A program made the translations under genes and the position numbers. Under the pieces are notes generated by a model. That model did not search any database. It worked only from the letters and a program-made list of their open reading frames with translations, and had not been told where the DNA came from. This document shows, piece after piece, positions 18,017-26,628 of a stretch of DNA of 41,170 nucleotides. Position 1 is the first letter of the stretch; every line of letters starts with the position of its first letter. This DNA is from Verrucomicrobiaceae bacterium (lineage in GTDB: Bacteria; Verrucomicrobiota; Verrucomicrobiia; Verrucomicrobiales; V1-33). Location: NCBI GenBank assembly GCA_027483175.1, contig JAIXVE010000263.1, positions 1 through 41,170 of the forward strand. The letters are read 5' to 3'.

Positions 18017-18798
18017 CACCGCATCACTGGTGTCAACCCTCCCCGCCTCAGCACCACCCCGCCTTCCGGCCCCCGCAGCCACTCGCAGAACATCCTCGCC
18101 TCCTCCGCCTCCGCCGTCCGCTTCAGCACCACGCCCGCATGCACCAGCGGCTCATGCGCCGTCTCCGGCACCACCCACGCCACACCCTCCGCCACCATCG
18201 CCGGACTCAATGTCAGCGACCACGCCACCAGTCCAGCCTGCGCCGCCCCCGATGCCACATACTGCGCCGACTGCGCCGCGTTCTCCGCAAACACCAGCCG
18301 CTCCCGCACCGTCGCCTCAATCCCCGCACGCCCCAGCACCTCCATCGCCGCCCGCCCGTACGGAGCCAGCTCCGGATTCGCCACCGCCACCTTTTTCACC
18401 GTCGGATCCAGCAGCACCCTCAACCCCAACCCCTCCACATCCAGCCCGCTCTCCTTCCGCACCCACAACGCCAGTCGCCCAACCCCAAACCCGAATGGTT
18501 CCCCGCCCACCCCCGCCGCCGCCAGCGCCCTCGGCCCCGCCTCATCCGCCCCCAGAAACACATCAAACGGCGCTCCCCCCATCGCCTGCGCCTGCAAGGT
18601 CCCGCTCGCCCCATACGTGCAACGCAACACCATCCCCGGCCGCACCGCCCCGTACGCCTCCACCACCTTCTCCATCACCGGCCGCAGCGACGCCGCACTC
18701 GCCACCGTCAACTCCCGCGGCCGCACCACTTCCTTCCGGCAGCCCCACGACCCCATCGCCGCCGCCACCGTCAGCAACATCATCGCTCTTCTCTTCAT
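18016..18798 (-). CDS. modA: Molybdate-binding periplasmic (lipo)protein
   Basis: A 260-residue solute-binding protein. The N-terminus MKRRAMMLLTVAAAMGSWGC is a signal peptide ending at Cys20; the residues before the Cys are not a perfect lipobox, so lipidation is likely but not certain. Ligand-binding segments typical of ModA are SAASL (34-38) and YGASGTLQAQ (62-71), then APFDVFLGADE (76-86). It delivers molybdate (or tungstate) to ModB. The start ATG is fixed by the best Shine-Dalgarno sequence in the window (AAGGAGGT, 18810-18803). It is divergent from the PEP-CTERM gene, with 136 bases between starts. Confidence 0.9.
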   Translation of the reverse strand: MKRRAMMLLTVAAAMGSWGCRKEVVRPRELTVASAASLRPVMEKVVEAYGAVRPGMVLRCTYGASGTLQAQAMGGAPFDVFLGADEAGPRALAAAGVGGEPFGFGVGRLALWVRKESGLDVEGLGLRVLLDPTVKKVAVANPELAPYGRAAMEVLGRAGIEATVRERLVFAENAAQSAQYVASGAAQAGLVAWSLTLSPAMVAEGVAWVVPETAHEPLVHAGVVLKRTAEAEEARMFCEWLRGPEGGVVLRRGGLTPVMR

Positions 18799-18802
18799 CC
18801 AC

Positions 18803-18810
18803 ACCTCCTT
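18803..18810 (-). promoter_or_regulatory. Strong Shine-Dalgarno sequence of modA
   Basis: AAGGAGGT lies 4 bases before the modA ATG and decides that start. Most other genes here lack a recognisable Shine-Dalgarno sequence, so modAB is probably translated unusually well or by a different initiation route. Confidence 0.8.
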
Positions 18811-18934
18811 GCCCCCGATCCTCCCACCCGGGAAGCGCAAAATCCCAACCCTCTCCCCCACGCCGGATTCACGGTCGCTTTTCCATAGCCACAAGGCAGG
18901 AAATCCGCTTCACTCTCCCCAGAGAAAACCCGCC

Positions 18935-20434
18935 ATGAAACCACTTTCCTTCAGCCTCGCCTGCCTCGCCCTCTCCCTACCCGCCGGCGCAGCCCCCTAC
19001 GCCTCCGGCGTCACCATCACCGGCCTCGACGTCAGCTTCACTCTCAACGAGCCCGCCGACAGTCTCCTCTACTCCATCAACGGCGGCGCATTCCAATCCC
19101 TCGACGGTTCCTCCAAAGGCTCCAAACTCTTCAGCCTCGGCGCACCAACAGACACCTTCACCATCCGCGCCTCCAAATCCGACTCGGTCGGCTACACCAT
19201 CCCCACCGGCAGCACCATCGCGAGCGCCACCTCCGGTCTCAGCCAACCCACCGCAGAAGGCGGCTTCCGCCTCATCTCCGACGACTCCAACAGTCTCGTC
19301 CGCTTCAACAGCGTCCGCGGCGTCGCCGTCGTCACCAACCCAGCCGCCCCTAACTTCGGTAACGCCTACATCTCCAACACCGCCGCCGGCACCACCACCG
19401 GCGTCGTCCGCACTCTCGGCGACGGGCTCTACGCCCTCAAAGCCGACCAGAGCGACGCCTTCGGCTACGGCAATACCGCCAAAGCCGGCACCTCTAACCA
19501 GCTCACCTTCGCCAACAGCGCCAGCAGCCCGTTCCGCATCACCGCCGCCAGCACCGGCGAAATCTACATCGCCGACTTCTCCGACGCCAACGGCCAGGTC
19601 GCCAAGGCCTCATCCGACCTCTCCTCCTTCTCCTCGGTCCTCCACAATACCGTCACCACCGGCTCCGGAACGTTCCCAGTCCCCACCGGTCAAAACCACG
19701 GCTCCACCACCGCCGTCCACGCCCTCGTCACGTCCTCCGGCCTCACCGTCTACACGCTCGACGAAGACCTCACCACCTTCGCCGCCACCGGTGCCGGCTC
19801 CACCACCAACCGCAACACGCTCTGGCGCTACGACATCGGCAATAGCTCGACTCCCTATTCCGGCTCCGCCACGCCTCTCGCCTCCGTCCTCATCCCCGCC
19901 GCCACCTCCGATCTCGACGTCGGCTCAGACGGAAAATTCTACCTCATGCAGAACCGCTCCGCAGGCGGCGAAGCCGGCCTCACCGTCCTCGGCAGCGACG
20001 GCATCAGTCTCTGGGATTCCCTCACCGCCTCCCGCACCCTCCTCGGCAACCCCGCCGGCACCGACATCCTCCGCAATGTCCAGGGCGGTGCCGTCTCCCT
20101 GGACCAGAAATGGATCGCCCTTGTCCTCAATAACAGCGACGTCGCCGTCGTCCCCATGACCAATGGCGTCCCGGACCTTGCCAACCGCCTCCTCGTCAAC
20201 ACCGGCACCGACATCAATTCCGGTCGCGACATCACCTTCGACGCCGCCGGCAACATCCACTACGTCAGCAGCGGCCAGGCCCTCTACCGGGTCCTCTCCC
20301 CCGGCGGCACCACCACCTTCGACACCATCTGGGACGGCACAAACCTCTCCTTCGCCCCCATCCCGGAACCCGGAGCCGCCTCGCTCGCCGCAATCTCCGC
20401 GCTCGCCCTGCTCCGCCGCCGCCGCTCCCGCTGA
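18935..20434 (+). CDS. Secreted protein with PEP-CTERM-like sorting signal
   Basis: A 499-residue protein with a signal peptide (about 1-19, ending PAGA). The body is rich in Ser, Thr, Gly and Asp and looks like a beta-propeller or NHL-like fold, with segments such as SDLDVGSDGKFYLM and GRDITFDAAGNIHYVSSG, but no catalytic motif is seen. The C-terminus is PIPEPGAASLAAISALALL followed by arginines: a PEP motif, a hydrophobic helix and a basic tail, the mark of export and sorting by exosortase. The exosortase gene is not in the window. I start at ATG 18935, which begins the signal peptide; the open frame upstream covers modA in antisense. Confidence 0.85.
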   Translation: MKPLSFSLACLALSLPAGAAPYASGVTITGLDVSFTLNEPADSLLYSINGGAFQSLDGSSKGSKLFSLGAPTDTFTIRASKSDSVGYTIPTGSTIASATSGLSQPTAEGGFRLISDDSNSLVRFNSVRGVAVVTNPAAPNFGNAYISNTAAGTTTGVVRTLGDGLYALKADQSDAFGYGNTAKAGTSNQLTFANSASSPFRITAASTGEIYIADFSDANGQVAKASSDLSSFSSVLHNTVTTGSGTFPVPTGQNHGSTTAVHALVTSSGLTVYTLDEDLTTFAATGAGSTTNRNTLWRYDIGNSSTPYSGSATPLASVLIPAATSDLDVGSDGKFYLMQNRSAGGEAGLTVLGSDGISLWDSLTASRTLLGNPAGTDILRNVQGGAVSLDQKWIALVLNNSDVAVVPMTNGVPDLANRLLVNTGTDINSGRDITFDAAGNIHYVSSGQALYRVLSPGGTTTFDTIWDGTNLSFAPIPEPGAASLAAISALALLRRRRSR

Positions 20435-20486
20435 ACACGGAAACTTCTCCGTTCGCCCCGCGCCCCGACTGCGCCTACGGCCCACC

Positions 20487-21755
20487 ATGCCTTCGTTCCG
20501 CCACCTGGCCGCCACCCTCGCCGCACTCGCCCTCTCCGGCCTCCACTCCCTAGCCGATCCCTTCCCCCAGCCGCCATCCATCAAGGGCCTCCAGGTCCAG
20601 ATGAACGACGACGCCCTCGCCCTCGGCATCCACCACGCTGGCATCAACGTCAATCTCAGCGGCATCGTCGACTTCGCCGCCAGCAAAACCTCAGGCCCTT
20701 CCCGCCAGTGGGCCTTCAACGAGGCCTACCTCCAATCCCTCGACGCCCAGATCCACCCGCTTTCCGCCAAGGGCATCGTCGTCTACGCCATCCTCCTCGT
20801 CTACCCAACCAAGGACGCCGCCCGCGACGCCGTCCTCATCCACCCCGGAGCCCGCAAAGACTACAAATACACTGTCGGCGCCTTCAACGCCGAAACCGAC
20901 GAAGGCAAAAGCTGTCTCGCAGCCACGATGCGCATGCTCGCCGCCCGCTGGAACGGCAAACACCCGGAACACGGCACCGTCCGCGGCTGGATCGTCGGCA
21001 ACGAGGTCAATTCCCACTGGCTCTGGTACAACCTCGGCCTCGCCTCTCTCCCTAACGCCGTCGCCGCCTACGAACGCGCCTTCCGCACCGTCGCCTCCGC
21101 CGTCCTCGCAGAGTCACCCAACGATCGGCTCTACATCCCTTTCGACCACCACTGGGCCATCAGCATGGCAGGCATCAGCCCTGACGAAGCCACCCCCGGC
21201 CGCGACTTCCTCGACGCCTTCGCCGCCCGCATCCACTCCAACGGCGACCTCCCATGGCACGTCGCATGGCATCCCTACCCGGAAGACCTCGGCAATCCCC
21301 GCGCATGGGCCGACAAGTCCATCAACACCACCGACGATTCCCCCAAGGTCACCTTCAAAAACCTCGAGGTCCTCACCCGCCATCTCGAAAAACCCAACCT
21401 CCTCCTCGCCGGAAAACCCCGCCGCGTCATCCTCTCCGAACAGGGCTTCCACACGCTCCTAACACCCGACGGCGAACAACTCCAGGCCGCCGCCTACGCC
21501 TACGCATGGGAAAAATGCCGACGCCTCCCCACCGTCGACGCCTTCATCTACCACCGCCACGTCGACCACGCCCACGAAGGCGGTCTCCGCCTCGGCCTCT
21601 GGCGCAATGCCCCTAACTCCGTCGCCACACCCCATTCCAAAAAACTCATCTGGGACCTCTTCCGCAAGGCCGGCACCCCCGAATGGGACGCCGCCGCCAA
21701 ACCGTTCCTCCCCGCCACCGGTCTCCCGTCATGGGACGCCCTCGCCCCGCGCTGA
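20487..21755 (+). CDS. DUF5722-like secreted protein, putative glycoside hydrolase
   Basis: A 422-residue protein with a signal peptide (about 1-23). The sequence looks like a TIM-barrel glycoside hydrolase: GWIVGNEVNS holds Glu173 in the position of an acid/base and VILSEQGF holds Glu318 in the position of a nucleophile, 145 residues later, as in clan GH-A. Histidine- and tryptophan-rich stretches (FDHHWAIS, WHVAWHPYP) would suit a sugar pocket. I assign it to the DUF5722 family from memory. The start is ATG 20487, which gives the signal peptide. It lies 52 bases after the PEP-CTERM gene and 9 bases before gluQ on the same strand. Confidence 0.75.
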   Translation: MPSFRHLAATLAALALSGLHSLADPFPQPPSIKGLQVQMNDDALALGIHHAGINVNLSGIVDFAASKTSGPSRQWAFNEAYLQSLDAQIHPLSAKGIVVYAILLVYPTKDAARDAVLIHPGARKDYKYTVGAFNAETDEGKSCLAATMRMLAARWNGKHPEHGTVRGWIVGNEVNSHWLWYNLGLASLPNAVAAYERAFRTVASAVLAESPNDRLYIPFDHHWAISMAGISPDEATPGRDFLDAFAARIHSNGDLPWHVAWHPYPEDLGNPRAWADKSINTTDDSPKVTFKNLEVLTRHLEKPNLLLAGKPRRVILSEQGFHTLLTPDGEQLQAAAYAYAWEKCRRLPTVDAFIYHRHVDHAHEGGLRLGLWRNAPNSVATPHSKKLIWDLFRKAGTPEWDAAAKPFLPATGLPSWDALAPR

Positions 21756-21764
21756 CACCACGCC

Positions 21765-22583
21765 ATGGCCACGCGCTTCGCGCCCAGCCCCACCGGCCTC
21801 CTCCACCTCGGCCACGCCTTCGCCGCCTTCATGGCATGGGAAGAAGCCGCCCGCTCCAGCACCTCCTGTCTCCTCAGACTCGAAGACATCGACGTCTCCC
21901 GCACCCGCCCCGAATTCACTGACGCCATCTTCGCCGACCTCGCATGGCTAGGTCTCTCATGGCCCACCCCAGTCTGGCTCCAAAGCCAGCGCATGCCAGC
22001 CTACGCCGACGCCCTGACAACTCTCGACCGCCTCGGCCTCCTCTACCCCTGCTTCTGCACGCGCCACGACCTCCTCGCCATCGACGCACCCCAGGGCCCC
22101 GACGGCCCGCTCTACCCCGGCACCTGCCGCACTCTCTCACCCATGCAGCGCGATGACCTCATCGCCTCAGGCAAACCCTTCGCGCTCCGTCTCGACTCCA
22201 CCCGCGCCATCTCCCTCGCCGGTCCCCTCACATGGACCGATCTCACCGCCGGCCCCCAATCCGCCAACCCCGCCCTCCTCGGCGACGCCGTCCTCGCCCG
22301 CAAGGACATCCGCACTTCCTATCATCTCGCCGTCGTCGTCGACGACGCCGCCCAGCACATCTCCGTCGTCACCCGCGGCGATGACCTCTTCGCCAGCACT
22401 CACCTCCACCGCCTCCTCCAGGCACTCCTCAATCTCCCCGTCCCGCTCTACCGCCACCACCGCCTCATCCGCGACGACCTCGGCCGCCGTCTCGCCAAAC
22501 GCGACGGTGCCCGCTCCCTCCAATCCCTCCGCCAGAACGGGCTCTCCCCAGCAGACATCCGCCAGCTTCTCGAACCACCCTGA
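21765..22583 (+). CDS. gluQ: Glutamyl-Q tRNA(Asp) synthetase
   Basis: A 272-residue truncated GluRS-like enzyme that activates glutamate and attaches it to queuosine at the wobble base of tRNA(Asp). It has the N-terminal catalytic Rossmann fold only and no anticodon-binding domain, as expected for GluQ/YadB. Visible are the HIGH-type motif HLGH (14-17) in FAPSPTGLLHLGHA, the zinc-site residues Cys96, Cys98, Tyr117 and Cys121 (PCFC, then YPGTC) and a KMSKS-like RRLAKRDG (241-248). The ATG start is 9 bases after the previous gene, suggesting cotranscription although the functions are unrelated. Confidence 0.93.
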   Translation: MATRFAPSPTGLLHLGHAFAAFMAWEEAARSSTSCLLRLEDIDVSRTRPEFTDAIFADLAWLGLSWPTPVWLQSQRMPAYADALTTLDRLGLLYPCFCTRHDLLAIDAPQGPDGPLYPGTCRTLSPMQRDDLIASGKPFALRLDSTRAISLAGPLTWTDLTAGPQSANPALLGDAVLARKDIRTSYHLAVVVDDAAQHISVVTRGDDLFASTHLHRLLQALLNLPVPLYRHHRLIRDDLGRRLAKRDGARSLQSLRQNGLSPADIRQLLEPP

Positions 22584-22637
22584 TCACCATCCGCGATCAG
22601 AGTGATTCTGAAATGCGATTTCCGGCATCACCAATCC

Positions 22638-23918
22638 ATGGCATCTTCACCCATGGTTTCTTCCGCCTCTCCAGAAGTCGTCGTCATCGGCGCCGGCCCA
22701 GCCGGCCTCAGCGCCGCCGCCATCCTCGCGGAATACGGTCACAAGGTCATCGTCGTCGACCGCGACCGCTTCCCTCGCTACCGCGTCGGCGAATCCCTCA
22801 TCCCCTTCACCTACCACTCCCTCGAACGCCTCGGCCTCATCCCCAAAATGCGCGCCTCCGCCTTCCAGAAAAAATACAGCGTCTCCTTCGTCCAACCAGA
22901 CGGCCGCCAGTCCGCTCCCTTCTACTTCCACACCCGCTACGACCGCAATACCATCGCCCAGACATGGCAGGTCCTCCGCTCGGACTTCGACCAGATGCTC
23001 GTCGACCACGCCCGCGAGCGCGGCGTCGAAGTCCTCGAAGAACTCACCGTCACTCGTCTCCTCCGCGACGGCGACCGCGTCACCGGCATCGAAGTGAAGG
23101 ACAAAGACGGCCACCTCCGCGAAATCCACGCCGCCATCACCCTCGATGCCTCCGGCAAGGAATCCTTCGCCTCCGTCCGTCTCGGCTGGCGCGAACGCGA
23201 CCCCTTCCTCAACAAGGTCGCCGTCTGGACCTACTACAAGGGCTCCCAGCGCGGCACCGGCGACGACGAAGGTGCCACCACCATCGCCTTCGTCCCCGAA
23301 AAAGGCTGGTTCTGGCACATCCCCCAGCACAATGACATGGTTAGCGTCGGCATCGTCGCCGAAGGCAAATACCTCACCCGCGACGGAGTCCGCGACCTCA
23401 AGGAAATCTTCGACCGCGAGGTCACCCGCAACGCGTGGATCAAGGAACGTCTCAGCACCGGCACCCAGACCGGTCCCTATCACGTCACCAGCGAATACTC
23501 CCACCACTCCCGCCACTGCGCCTGCACCGGCCTCCTCCTCGTCGGCGACGCCTTCGCCTTCCTCGACCCGGTCTTCAGCAGCGGCGTCATGCTCGCCCTC
23601 AAGAGCGGTGTCCTCGGCGCAGAAGCCGTCCACGAAGCCCTCGTCGCCAACGACCTCAGCCCCTCACGCTTCGAAGCCTACGGTGCCACGCTCCGCGAAG
23701 GCATCGAAAACATGCGCAAGCTCGTCTACGCCTTCTACCACCACGACTTCTCCTTCAAAGACGTCGTCATGAAATACCCGGAACTCGCCGGCGAAATCAC
23801 CGACTGTCTCTCCGGGGACGTAAACCGCGACTTCTCCGCCCTCTGGGAAAAAATCCGCGAATTCGCCCCCATCCCCGACTCCCTCCCCTACGGCATCCCC
23901 GCCCCCGCCGCCGCCTGA
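22638..23918 (+). CDS. Flavin-dependent halogenase-like FAD oxidoreductase
   Basis: A 426-residue flavoprotein. The FAD-binding GxGxxG is IGAGPAG (17-23), followed by DRDRFPRYRVGESLIP, typical of the halogenase/FixC group. WFWHIP (224-229) matches the WxWxIP signature of flavin-dependent halogenases, Lys79 in FQKKYSVSF is near the position of their catalytic Lys, and GDAFAFLDP (303-311) is the second FAD motif. Relatives with this motif also include non-halogenating monooxygenases and reductases of polyene or pigment pathways, so the reaction is open. I prefer the ATG at 22638 over the in-frame GTG at 22602; ATG 22653 is also possible. It follows gluQ by 54 bases. Confidence 0.8.
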   Translation: MASSPMVSSASPEVVVIGAGPAGLSAAAILAEYGHKVIVVDRDRFPRYRVGESLIPFTYHSLERLGLIPKMRASAFQKKYSVSFVQPDGRQSAPFYFHTRYDRNTIAQTWQVLRSDFDQMLVDHARERGVEVLEELTVTRLLRDGDRVTGIEVKDKDGHLREIHAAITLDASGKESFASVRLGWRERDPFLNKVAVWTYYKGSQRGTGDDEGATTIAFVPEKGWFWHIPQHNDMVSVGIVAEGKYLTRDGVRDLKEIFDREVTRNAWIKERLSTGTQTGPYHVTSEYSHHSRHCACTGLLLVGDAFAFLDPVFSSGVMLALKSGVLGAEAVHEALVANDLSPSRFEAYGATLREGIENMRKLVYAFYHHDFSFKDVVMKYPELAGEITDCLSGDVNRDFSALWEKIREFAPIPDSLPYGIPAPAAA

Positions 23919-24115
23919 CTCCCTAACCAGCAAAGTGGCACAGGCATCCCGCCTCTTACCTAACACCAAAATCCCCCAATCCCAACGGGATTGCGTCCCA
24001 AAGCCCAGGGTTGGACTGCGGCACGCAGGCCTACCCTGGGTCTCTCCAACACCACCCTCCACCCCCAACCGCGGTTGCGTCCCTAGCCACATCCGCCCCG
24101 CCGCCGCCTGACCCC
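23919..24115. repeat. Structured intergenic element between convergent genes
   Basis: This 197-base gap holds several palindromes: AATCCC-aac-GGGATT at about 23976-23990; CCCAGGGT (24004-24011) against ACCCTGGG (24033-24040), enclosing a second stem CTGCG-gca-CGCAG (24016-24028); and CAACCGCGGTTG (24066-24077). The phrase TTGCGTCCC occurs twice, after two of these hairpins. This looks like an interspersed repeat of REP type and may also act as a bidirectional terminator. I see no open frame of interest. Confidence 0.55.
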
Positions 24116-26251
24116 CTAGCCAGCCGCCGACGTCGCCAGCTTCTCGCACGCCTTGATGTCCAGCTTCCCGCTCGCCAGAATCGGAATCTGAGCCACCGGC
24201 ACCAGCCGCCGCGGAATCCACAAACTCGGCACGCCCTGCTCCAGCAGCGTATACCGCAGCTGAATCAGTTCCTGCTTCACCGTCTCCCCAGCCACCGTCG
24301 ACAGCAGCACCAGCGCCTCTCCCTTGTCAGGATCAGGCACCCCCACCACCGCAATCCGCCGCTCGCTGTCACTCTCCAGCTCCAGCGCCCGGATGATGTA
24401 ATCCTCCACCGTCTCGTGCGGCACCATCTCGCCCCCGATCTTCGAAAACCGGCTCAAGCGCCCCTCAATGTGCAGAAAACCATCCGCATCCAGCCTCCCA
24501 ACATCACCCGTGCTGAACCACCCGTCCCGCAGCACTTCCTCCGTCTTCCGCGGCTGCTTCAGATAACCCGTAAACACATTCGGCCCCTTCATCCAGATGA
24601 TCCCGCTCCGGTCCACCGGCAGCGCATCACCCGTAATCGCATCCGTAATCCGCACCGCCAGCCCAGGCATCAGCTGCCCCGTCGATCCTAACCGCCGCGA
24701 CGCCAGCACCGGCTGCTTCCCGTTCGACGCAGGATCCGGCAGATTCACGTTCGTCACCGGACTCGTCTCCGTCAGCCCATACCCCTCCATCACCGGCTTC
24801 CCGAACTTCCGTCGGAATTCCTCCTCCAAATTCAAAGGCAGCTTCTCCGCCCCCGTCACCACATACTTCAGCGTCGCCAGTTGCTCGACCTTCACCCGCC
24901 GCAGATAGCCCCTCAGAAACGTCGGCGTCGCCAGCAGCAGCTCCACCCCATGCTTCTCTATCAATTCCGCCAGCTTCGGCGGCTCCAGCGGCGTCGGATA
25001 CGTCACCAGCGACAATCCCTCAATCAGCGGATACCACAGCGTCACCGTGCACCCGAACGAATGAAACAGCGGCAGACACCCTAGCAGCTTGCTCGTCCCC
25101 GCCAGATCCAATCGCGCCGCAAACTGCGTCACATTCGAAATCAGATTCCGGTGCGTCAGCACCACTCCCTTCGGCTCCCCGGAACTCCCGCTCGTGAACA
25201 GCAAGGCCGCCTCCGCATCCCCGCCCGACGACGGCAGCTTCAGCAGCGAACACAACGCCGGCACCGGCAGCAACCGCAGCAGCAGCTCCCACTTCAATAT
25301 CCCCATCTTCATCCGCGGCAGCAATCGCTCCACAAAGATAATGTCCCGCGTCGATGGCCACGGAAAGGTCTGCACCTTCCTCACAATCTGATCCACCGTC
25401 ACAAACCGATCAATCCCGCTCTGCCGGATCGCACTCTCAATCGCATCCTTCCCAGCCGTGAAATTCAGATTCACCGGCACCTTCCCAGCCAGCACCACCG
25501 CCAGATTCGCAATCATCCCCGCCCGCCCCGGAGGCAGCACAATCCCCACCCGCGATTCCTTCGTCTCCTTCCGGATCACTCCCGCCAGACACGCCGCCGC
25601 CGCAAACAACCGCGCAAAACTCATCTCCGATCCATCCAGCCCGTCATGCAGCACCGCACCCGCCGCATGCCGCTTCAACCCAGCCACTAGCAATCGCCCA
25701 AGGTGCTCCCCGAAACTCGCACGCGTCGCATACGCCTCCGCCGCCCCCTCAATCAACGCCGCCTGCACCAGCGGATGCGCCGCCCGACCCGCCGGAATCA
25801 CCGGCATCACACACAACACAACCTCCGGAAACGACCCCGGCGACTCCACACTCAGACAATGCTCCTGCGGCAGATCCACCCCGATCGGCTGCACCGGCAC
25901 CCCAAACCCGCACAAATCCTCAATCACCGCATGCGGCACCCGCACATTCGTCGCCCGCAGCGACGCCACCGCCGGCGTCACCGCAATCACCGCCGCTCCC
26001 GCCGCCACCGCCTGCGGCACCGCCGCGTGCGATGACGTCTCCGTCCGAATCAATCGCGGCAACCCGCTCGACCCCACGGCCTGCCTCATCTCCGCACCCA
26101 GCACCGCATCCGTCTCCGTCAGCAGCACCGCCTTCCTCCCATTCAATCCCTTCAACAGCCGCGTCAGCGCCGCCGGATGACTTTGCGAACACAGGAACAG
26201 AACACCTCGATCACTGAGGCGTTCGGAATGAAGCAGGGTGGAAACAGACAT
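24116..26251 (-). CDS. Acyl-CoA/acyl-ACP synthetase with degenerate acyltransferase-like N-terminus
   Basis: A 711-residue protein. Residues about 190-711 are an adenylate-forming ligase: the P-loop is TSGSSGEPKG (353-362), GYGLTETSPV (490-499), TGDVG (581-585) and the catalytic C-terminal Lys696 in SGKLD. Residues 1-180 occupy the place of the PlsC acyltransferase domain in Aas (2-acyl-glycerophosphoethanolamine acyltransferase/acyl-ACP synthetase) and end in a similar QAALIEGAAEAYATR helix, but the HxxxxD catalytic motif is absent. It probably activates fatty acids, with the N-terminus kept for binding or structure. It converges on the flavoprotein gene and is divergent from the small gene at 26343. 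Confidence 0.85.
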   Translation of the reverse strand: MSVSTLLHSERLSDRGVLFLCSQSHPAALTRLLKGLNGRKAVLLTETDAVLGAEMRQAVGSSGLPRLIRTETSSHAAVPQAVAAGAAVIAVTPAVASLRATNVRVPHAVIEDLCGFGVPVQPIGVDLPQEHCLSVESPGSFPEVVLCVMPVIPAGRAAHPLVQAALIEGAAEAYATRASFGEHLGRLLVAGLKRHAAGAVLHDGLDGSEMSFARLFAAAACLAGVIRKETKESRVGIVLPPGRAGMIANLAVVLAGKVPVNLNFTAGKDAIESAIRQSGIDRFVTVDQIVRKVQTFPWPSTRDIIFVERLLPRMKMGILKWELLLRLLPVPALCSLLKLPSSGGDAEAALLFTSGSSGEPKGVVLTHRNLISNVTQFAARLDLAGTSKLLGCLPLFHSFGCTVTLWYPLIEGLSLVTYPTPLEPPKLAELIEKHGVELLLATPTFLRGYLRRVKVEQLATLKYVVTGAEKLPLNLEEEFRRKFGKPVMEGYGLTETSPVTNVNLPDPASNGKQPVLASRRLGSTGQLMPGLAVRITDAITGDALPVDRSGIIWMKGPNVFTGYLKQPRKTEEVLRDGWFSTGDVGRLDADGFLHIEGRLSRFSKIGGEMVPHETVEDYIIRALELESDSERRIAVVGVPDPDKGEALVLLSTVAGETVKQELIQLRYTLLEQGVPSLWIPRRLVPVAQIPILASGKLDIKACEKLATSAAG

Positions 26252-26342
26252 GTCTACCGGTGGAAACTGGACATCCCGCGCCAGACAGGGCGTCCAGCGC
26301 AGGAACTCGCCTCGCCTCTAGGGCCCACCCGACGGTTTCTCA

Positions 26343-26627
26343 ATGGAAAGAAACACCATTGGCAAACCCGCACCCCCGGTCATCCATGCCGCCCCCCCGA
26401 CCATGCCCCCAGACCAGCACTCCGACGAAGACCGCGACTCCGCTCGCCGCAGCGCCGCCGCCTACCGCGACTACCTCGCCGAACGCGAGGAAATCCTCCG
26501 CCATAAATGGATCCTCAGCGAAGCCGCAGGCCACGACGTCGGCTTCGAAGCCGCCCTCCTCGACTGGGTCAGCTCAACCCGCACCGCATGGCGCCGCACC
26601 CGCTCCAAAAAATCCGCCGACGCCTGA
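26343..26627 (+). CDS. Small hypothetical protein
   Basis: A 94-residue protein, or 74 residues from an alternative ATG at 26403 (MPPDQHSDED). The Pro-rich first 20 residues fit the shorter start. The C-terminal half is well formed: AAAYRDYLAEREEILRHKWI, then LSEAAGHDVGFEAALLDW and a basic tail, predicted helical. It recalls short proteins in which HKWxLSExAGxDVG is conserved, but I cannot name a family or function. It starts 91 bases from the divergent ligase gene and ends 1 base from the convergent lipoprotein gene. Confidence 0.7.
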   Translation: MERNTIGKPAPPVIHAAPPTMPPDQHSDEDRDSARRSAAAYRDYLAEREEILRHKWILSEAAGHDVGFEAALLDWVSSTRTAWRRTRSKKSADA

Positions 26628-26628
26628 C

